Positions 28,801 to 37,800 of a stretch of 64,000 nucleotides of DNA are shown in pieces; the first letter of the stretch is position 1; every line of letters begins with the position of its first letter. The stretch lies in contig CM046850.1 of assembly GCA_025618425.1 (NCBI GenBank), positions 4,003,986 to 4,067,985 of the forward strand, given 5' to 3'. The notes beneath the pieces were generated by a model. The model worked only from the letters and a program-made list of their open reading frames with translations. It was not told the origin of the DNA and ran no database searches. A program made the position numbers and the translations under genes. Source of the stretch: Heliocidaris tuberculata (Eukaryota; Echinodermata; Echinoidea; Camarodonta; Echinometridae).

Positions 28801-31800
28801 AGGTAAATACAGAGAAAATATTTCAAATATTACAAAATGTGAGAGGACCTGTAAAATACCAGTGGTAAAAATATAAAGGTAAAAAGGAAAAAATCTATGT
28901 AAATGTTAGTTATGAATATGCCGTTGTAAAAATGTTACTGATTAAATTGTCAGAGGTAAAATATCAAAGGAAAAATGTCAAAGGTAAAAAAATGTCTGAG
29001 GTAAAATATCAGAGGTAAAATATCAGAGGCAAAAATATCAGAGTAAAAAATTAGAAATTTCAAAGGTAAAAAAGAAAATTCCATGAAAATGTTAGTGATG
29101 AAAGTGCCATCGAATATCACAGGTAAAATGTCACAGATTAAATTGTCAGAGGTAAAAATAGAGAAAAAAAGTCAGAGGTAAAATATCAGAGGTAAAAAAT
29201 TTTCAGAGGTAAAAATGTCATAGATTACTAGTATATCTGTACAAAGTAGACTTCCGGTCAAAATTTACATAACATTTCTTCATTTATTGACTGATCAGAG
29301 CAGCAAAAGTTCATGATTCGACAGCCAACATGAACAAATCACTAAAGCTCCTGGATCCTCTTACAATCTCTTACAATGGCAGAGGCATACACAGTTTATA
29401 TTTGAAGAATCTTTCATGACAGGAATTATTTAAAGGCTAAATTGATCACATTTTGTTCTTCAAATTGGCAACAATAATATTTTTCTTTTAGTGCTACATG
29501 GTTCTAACAAAATGCAATGTCTTTGAAAACAATATACATCATTAGAAACTTAGTCGAAAAGTTGAAAAAATTGCCAATTTTGATAAAAAATAGTGATTTT
29601 GAACCTCTCAATGTGTTGCCAATTTAAGGATTATGAAGCTTATTCTCATTTTTGAAATTCCTGGCATCAAACGCAATATGGTCATGCAACAAAAATGGAC
29701 ACAATGTGTGTAGACATTTTTGCTTTTTCTACTCCTGCATCTGGTTATTTTTTAGAGCTCTGAATCAAAAGTTATTGAGCCAAACCACAAAATGTGGTCA
29801 ATTGTCTTGAAAGGGTTAAGAATCCACTTTCAAGAAAATCATCTAAAAATATATGATGCACCGATTCCAACACTGATCCCTTTTCTCCTTAATAATGTAA
29901 ACTTTATTGGTATACATGTATGTATGTGTCTATCTATATCTATATCTATATCTACATGTATATGTATAATATTTTAATAATCATGCACATGCATCGATGG
30001 ATGTTTAAGATGATGAAGGTTTACCATTATCATCATTTTCTGGACTTTCTGGAACCTCCGCACCACCTCCTCCACCATCTTTCCTCCCTCCATCAGCCTC
30101 TGAATCTTTTTCTTTCACCTGAACATCCTCAGGTGAAAGACCATCTTTCTTGATTTCTTTCCAAAAATCGCCATGTTGGATAATAACGAAATCAGCACTG
30201 CTGACAGACTCTGAATCTTTGCTGGCAGCAGTTGCTTTGTCATGAGAATCTGTGGACTTTGTGTGTTCTTTTCCTGACTGTTCTGTGTTGTCTGTGCATG
30301 AATCAGTATGTCTGAGGACTTCAGTGTTTTCCAAGTCAGTGTCAGTACTTTTCTCAACATCTGCATCTAAATTTTCCATGGTGGAAAGATAGGACAGAGT
30401 TTCTGAAGGAAGCCCTGTGGAATTTCTGGGACCTGCAGAAGACTCTATAACAGGGGACTCTGATTCTGTTTCTAAAATAGTTTCACTTGACTGATCAGAT
30501 TTTTCTACATTATTTGAACTTCCCTCCCTTTTGCGGGCTGCGTACGAAAAGCCAAACATTTCTACCGACCCTGACCTTTTTACTCGGAACCATGGAGATC
30601 TAATTTGACGACGGGTATTCTCTCCATCATTTGAACCTTCACCAGTTTTGTTTTCAGGGTAAGCGAAACCAAACATTTCTACCGAGCCGGACCTTGTAGT
30701 ACGTGCTTGGGGAATAGAAAATCGTCTCACTTGACTACTCTTTGGACCTTCACTATCAGAATAGTCACTATCCTCAGTATTTTCATTGTTTTTCTTTTCA
30801 GAGTAAGAGAAGCCAAACATTTCAACTGATCCGGATCTTGTAGTTCGTGCTTGGGGGATAGAGAATCGTCTCACTTCACTACTCTTTTGACTTTCATTTT
30901 CAGAAATGTTGCTATCCTCAGTACCTTCCCCACTTTTTTTGGCAGGGTAAGAGAATCCAAACATTTCTACTGATCCAGATCTCTTCACCCGAGCCATGGG
31001 AACAGAATTTGGTTGCAGATTTCCACTGTCCCCGGCATTTGAACCTTCTGCTGTTTTGTATTCTGGGTAAGAAAAGCCAAACATTTCAACTGATCCAGAC
31101 CTTTTCACCCTAGCCCTGGGAACAAGAATTGATTTAGGAGCACTCTTTTGATTTTCACTATCATCATCATCCCTGTATATGAACCCAAACATATCTACAG
31201 ACCCTGATCTTTCAGTCCTTGGTCTAGCAGAGGGATCATCTGCAAAAAGAATATTCTCTTCTTTATATTCTTCCTTAGAATTTGCAGGAGGCTTGGGTTT
31301 GTGTTTGGGAGATGAATTCTCTTCTGATTCGACAATGGGGTGCAACGGGAAGGCAGAGTTGCCTGTTTTCACATCAACAGGTTCCTCAGGGGTTGGTTTA
31401 AGATCATCTTTCTCTTGATCATCACCAACAACTACTCCTGTGCTTCTCTCAGTTTTGTTGGCTGGGTAAAAGGACCCAAACATTTCAACAGACCCAGACC
31501 TTTTAACACGTGCAAAGGGGACAAATTTTTTATCTAGGTCATAGCTCTTTTGACTATCAGTGCTGTCAGATCTATCTCTATTTTCTGAATTTCCTCCACT
31601 TTTGCTGACTGGATAGGAGAAGCCGAACATTTCTACAGACCCAGACCTTTTTACCCTTGCCTGGGGAACAGAATATCTTGGAATGCTGCCATTTGCCCCA
31701 TCATTTGATCCTTCCCCCATTTTGTTTTCAGGGTAAGCAAAGCCAAACATTTCTACTGATCCAGACCTTTTCACTCTTGCTTGAGGGATAGAGAATCGTC

Positions 31801-34800
31801 GCACATTTTTACCCTGCTCATAACTGGAATCTTCCCCAACTTTCTTTTCTGGGTAAGCGAATCCAAACATTTCTACCGATCCAGACCTTGTGGTTCGGGC
31901 TTGGGGGATGGAAAATCTTCGCACTTGATGACTCTTTCCACCATCACTTTCAGAAATGTCACTTTCCTCTGTACTTCCCTCACTCTTCTTTTCAGGGTAA
32001 GCGAAACCAAACATTTCTACTGATCCAGACCTTGTAGTACGTGCCTGAGGTATAGAGAATCGTCGCACGTTGCAACTCTTAGGACTCTCACTATCAGAAA
32101 TGTCATCTTTACTTCCCTCAATTTTTCTAGCTGGGAAAGAGAATCCAAACATTTCAACTGAACCTGATCTTTTGACCCGAACCCTTGGAACATACGTGGG
32201 TCGAAGAATGCCACTGTCCCCATCACTTGGACCCTCTCTAAGTCTGTTTTCAGGGTAGGAGAATCCAAACATTTCTACTGATCCAGACCTTGTGGTGCGT
32301 GCTTGAGGAATAGAAAATCGTCGCACGTTAGCACTCTTTTGGCTCTCACTATCAGAGTTGTCTCTTTCATCAGAACCTGCTTCTACTTTCTTTTCAGGGT
32401 AGGAGAAGCCAAACATTTCTACAGAACCAGACCTTTTCACTCGTGCCCATGGGGATCTAATATGGCAACTGACATTGTCACTGGCATTTGAGCCTTCTCC
32501 CGTTTTGTTTTCAGGGTAAGCGAATCCAAACATTTCTACCGATCCAGACCTTGTAGTACGTGCTTGGGGGATAGAAAATCTTCGCACTTGACCACTCCTT
32601 AGGCTGTCAGTATCAGAAACATCACTATCTTCCTCACTTTTCTTTTCAGGGTAAACAAATCCAAACATTTCAACTGATCCAGACCTTGTAGTACGTGCTT
32701 GAGGAATAGAAAATCGTCTCACTTGACTACTCTTTGGACCTTCACTATCAGAAATGTCACCATTCTCAGTACCTTCCCCATTTTTCTTTTCAGGGTAAGA
32801 AAACCCAAACATTTCTACTGAACCAGACCTTTTAACCCCTGTCCCAGGAACACAAACAGGCTGCAGATTTCCACTGCCTCCATCATCTGAACCTGCCCCT
32901 GCTTTGCGAGTTGGGTAATAGGAGCCAAACATTTCTATTGATCCTGACCTCTTTACCCGTGCCCGAGGAACATACATTCGTTGAAGGCTTCCTCTGTCTT
33001 CTGTTTCCTCTGCTTCTACGATAGGGTGTAGTGGGAAAGCAGAGTTGCCTGTGTTCATGTCAACAGGTTGCTCACAGGTTGGTTTAGGATCTTCTTTCTC
33101 TTGATCATCACCAACAAGTACCTCAAGACTTCTCTCAGTCTTGTTGGTGGAAGACCCAAACATTTCAACAGACCCGGACCTTTTGACTCTTGCAAAGGGC
33201 ACAGACTTTCGATCAAGGTCATCACTCTTTTGACTATCAGTGCTGTCAGATCTATCTCTATTTTCTGAATTTCCTCCACTTTTGCTGACTTGGTAGGAGA
33301 AGCCGAACATTTCTACAGACCCAGACCTTTTGACCCTTGCCTGAGGAACAGAAAATCTTGGAATGCTGCCACTGGCCCCATCATTTGATCCTTCCCCCAT
33401 TTTGTTTTCAGGGTAAGAAAAGCCAAACATTTCTACTGATCCAGACCTTTTCACTCTAGCTTGAGGGATAGAGAATCGTCGCACATTGCTACCCTGCTCA
33501 TAACTGGAATCTTCTTCAACTTTCTTTTCTGGATAAGTGAATCCAAACATTTCTACCGATCCAGACCTTGTGGTTCGGGCTTGGGGGATCGAAAATCTTC
33601 TCACTGGACCACTCTTTTGGCTGTCAGTATCAGAAACGTTATCACTATCTTCTGTACTTCCAGCATTTTTTTTTTCAGGGTAGATGAAGCCAAACATATC
33701 GACTGAGCCAGACCTCTTTACCCGTGCCATAGGAACTGAAAGAGACTGCAGATTCACACTGTATCCAGCATTTAATTCTCCTCCAATCTTGTGGGGTGGG
33801 TAAAATGAGCCAAACATTTCTACTGATCCTGACCTTTTTACTCTTGCCCCAGGAACAAATGAACGTTGAAGACCTCCCTTTCCTTCAGTTTCTGAACCTG
33901 CTCCTATTTTGGGAGCAGGGTAAAATGAGCCAAACATTTCCACAGACCCAGACCTCTTAGAGCGTGCCCTAGTGGACGCACTGTCAAAGTGAGAGGTGTC
34001 TGTGCAACTGACATTTTCTGATACTGTGGCCATTGCCTCTTCAGTGTTCAGCTTGTCAGCTGTCATAATTTCACAGTCATTGGAATCGTAATTTTGTGTT
34101 TCTGCTTCGATTTCTGCAAGGATCTCTTCAGGATTGACAACAGCATTGTCACCTTGTGACTCTGCTGAGTGGGTTGTGTCTTCCATCTCTGCATCTTGGA
34201 TTTCTGCTTCTATTTGAGCAAGAAGAACGTGTGGATCTATAAGAGGTTTACTTGAATTTTCAGAGGCAGTGGGACCTTTTTCAGTTGAGTTATCAGATTC
34301 TTGTGGTGGGAATGTTTGATTTGTGCTGACTGTATCTGTGTCATCTTGCAGTTGCTCTTGTGTATATGTATGAGTTTCTCCTAGAACGAGAGAATTATCG
34401 GTAGATTGTGGTGGATCATTTAGTATGTCTGTAATAGGGGCTGGTGAGTAACCTGTGGCAGACTGCTCAGAAGGCAATTGTGCCTCACTCTCTGAGGGTA
34501 TTGTTTGATCACTAGGGGTGCAAGAGGGGTGCAGTGAAGGAGAGTCTTGAGGATCAAGAGGTGCAATAGGAGATTCTGAGGTAGGAACAGAAGAAACTGC
34601 AACAGAGGGTGAGTGAGTAGGTTCCTCTACAGAGGTGCAGTAGATAGAGACAGAGAAAGAAACAAACAAAATAAAGACATTAAGGGTACAGAATCTTCCA
34701 AATGAAGCCAGATACAGATTATGGAATGAACATATACATGTACATGACAATCATTCTAAGTCCTTACTGGTAAATGCGTCAATTATTGGAATGCAAATGT

Positions 34801-37800
34801 ACATTGTGTGTATTGCTATTGTCTGTTCACATCCAGAATGGCATTAATTCATGTACTTTTTATATATTATTTGATGACATGGGCTCATACATGTATGATC
34901 TTGCCTTAAGAATCCTGAGTTAAGCAATGTCATGCAAGATGAAAAGCCACATCAGGCATGAGTACATTCATTCAAAATGTACATGTAGTTAGTGTAGCTT
35001 AGGCCATTAAGCATATACATGTATGAAGGCACTGTATCAAGGTGACTCTCATGAAGGAATAGGCTTGATTGAGAAATCTTACATGGGTAAATAAGCAATT
35101 GCAATTATTTGTATGATAAATAATTGTCATTAAATGTTCAAGTTTTTTTCACTTTTCTTCCTGAGTCTAAATATACATAATCACAGGATAATTAATTCTG
35201 TATAAAATAATGAGTAACAGTGAGCTCTTTGCTTGAAGTAAAGGAAATGTTTTCATGGAAACTGAGGCATTGTGGATGGCAGCAGCATTTTTGTTTGTTT
35301 AAATCGTTAGTTGAAACTTACAATTCTGGACATGCAGTGCTGGTCAAAAGTTTCGGTACACCCTGGATTTTATGACGAGTTTTTATATCAGTTTTTATTT
35401 CCTGTGAAATTACCTTCTCTAGGCTCTTAAACACAATTTTACAGGTTTCAATATGTACTAAAGATAAGTAAATAAAGAAAAATTTTCAATATTACCTCAA
35501 AAAACTACATTTTTTTGGAGGAAAATCCCACACAATTCAAGTGAACCAAAAGAAATTTCCATATTGATTCATCCTCTTCCCAAAATATTGCTAATAGTAG
35601 GAATTGCAACCATCAAATCATAAGATAAGGGGTCAAATATTGAGACTTACATGTACATGTAACACAGACAGAAAAGGGTGATTCTGTGTAATGTGTCACG
35701 TACATGTATGACATACGTATGTCTTCTTTCGATATATTTCCTAAAAAAATGAAGAATCTTTCAATATGACCATTGTACAATGATGTTTTCTGGTATCACC
35801 ACCTATATTCATGGTCGTATCAAGAAATTTTTCTTTTATGGATGAAATATATGGATACATGTACATGTCAATGTCATATATCGTACAGGACACAGCACGG
35901 AATTGCCAAAAAAATTAAAAATACTGTAAGCACACTTTCAGAATGAAATACCCATTTCCGAGATGGAAATTGATAAACATCCCAATATTGTTGCAAATAC
36001 CTCAAAAGAGGCACGCCACGATCACTGCTCAATGGAGTCAATGCACCTCAAATGCGCCAGAGAACAAGTTACCAAAATGTACTTTTACAAGTAAATAGCC
36101 ATGACTGTATTTGCTGTTATAAGATTTTAAATGTACATGTACATGTATGTTAACTGTGGATTTTCATGCAAAAAGTATTAAGTATCATAATTTGGACCTA
36201 GAGACTAAAGTCAAACATGAAGTAGAAAATCCATAAAAGAAATTTTAAAAGGATGAAAACATACGTAAACTTTGAAATGGCACTGTAGCAGAGTCGTTTG
36301 CAGTATACAGTGTGAGTCAATAAAAAGGAAAACCCATATTCAAGCCCCAAATTTCAAAAAACCAACTGAAATCCCTGAAATTTATTGTAAAGGTGTGATA
36401 TTTTATAATGTCTTCTTTAATTTGATAATGCAATCATGGATGACTGAGCACTGGCCATTTTCAAAAAGCATGTCAGAATCATCTTTGCCCAAGTTTGGGC
36501 TGAATTGTGTTCAGGAGTTACTTTCATTATTTGTGAGTGCATTCACCTGGAATGGAGATCATTCTTCATTCAAAAGTTGGGCAGATGAAATTTGACATGC
36601 ATCAGGAAATATATTTTTGTTCAGCTGTCCATGGTGAGATTTTATTGATCAAGGTGTCAAATTACAGGAAACATGACAGGCTACAATATGAGTATCTTTG
36701 ATTAAATCTACATGTACATTGTATATACTGGTTCAAATCAAATTATTACAAAGGTTGGATTGCCTTTTAAACTGAATGCAAGTTAGATGATATGGTCATG
36801 GGAGTACAAAGCTCTGAAATTTGCAAAATGAAATCTGCATTGAATATTTGTACTACAGTGTACAACAATTCCCTCTTTTCAAGTTCTCCTCAACATTTCT
36901 TTTTTTTCTCTGCAAGTTTTCCGCATATATGTCTCTCACTCCATTTGAATCCCATGCACTGAATATTTCATATAAATATGTGCCGTATGTTCAATTAAGA
37001 AGTATTTGCAGTTCGACACGCTCGACATTATACTTGTGACAGAAGTGGTCTGCTACATGTACATGTATATGTAAGAAAGATGACCAAAGCAGGAAGAGTT
37101 TGTAATGTGATTATAAAGTTTCAGACTATAGGCATCACATTCTTATATTTAAAACCAAGAATGTTTGCAGCGTCATTATCATGTTATTTATACATGTAAG
37201 TTAATAAACACCTACAGTCAAAAACAAATTTAAAATGTACCCTTTAATCATCCACTCATTTCAAATCAAATATGTACATGCACTCTTCCCTTTTATGGGC
37301 TCGACATCAACATCACAGTTTCCTGAGATTACCTGCATAACCCAAAATTGGTACTCAGTGCAGTGGCGGATTTAGGGGGGCACTTCTGGCCCATGCCCCA
37401 CCTCCTTTGAAAGAAAAGTGTACATTGTGCCCCCACTTTTTATTGTGCCCCCCCCCCCCCTTTTTGGAACTGATAACCTTTTTTTTTTTTCAGAGAATTT
37501 TGAAGGAGAGCCCAAAATGTTATTTCTTTATTTTTTTTTATTTTTGCTTGTCAGAGAATTTTTGGAGATTTGTATGCCCTCCCTTTTACAAAATCCTGGA
37601 TCCACCCCTGACTCACTGACTCAGTGTTTGAAAAAGTGAGATTAATCAACTGAGAGAAAGTGGAGACAAATAGGTAGATGCTGCGAACAGGGTTGTCACC
37701 AGGGACTTTTTAGTGGTGCCACAGGGGTTCAGGGTGACAAAAACTAGTCGGTTTTCAGGGCTTATAAGTTATAGTTAAACAGTAAAAATATCATGTATCT

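Noticed and set aside
30540..33960. Regular repeats that might suggest a CRISPR-like array or satellite
   Set aside because: The repeats are in frame, conserved at protein level, differ in spacing, and the window is eukaryotic.
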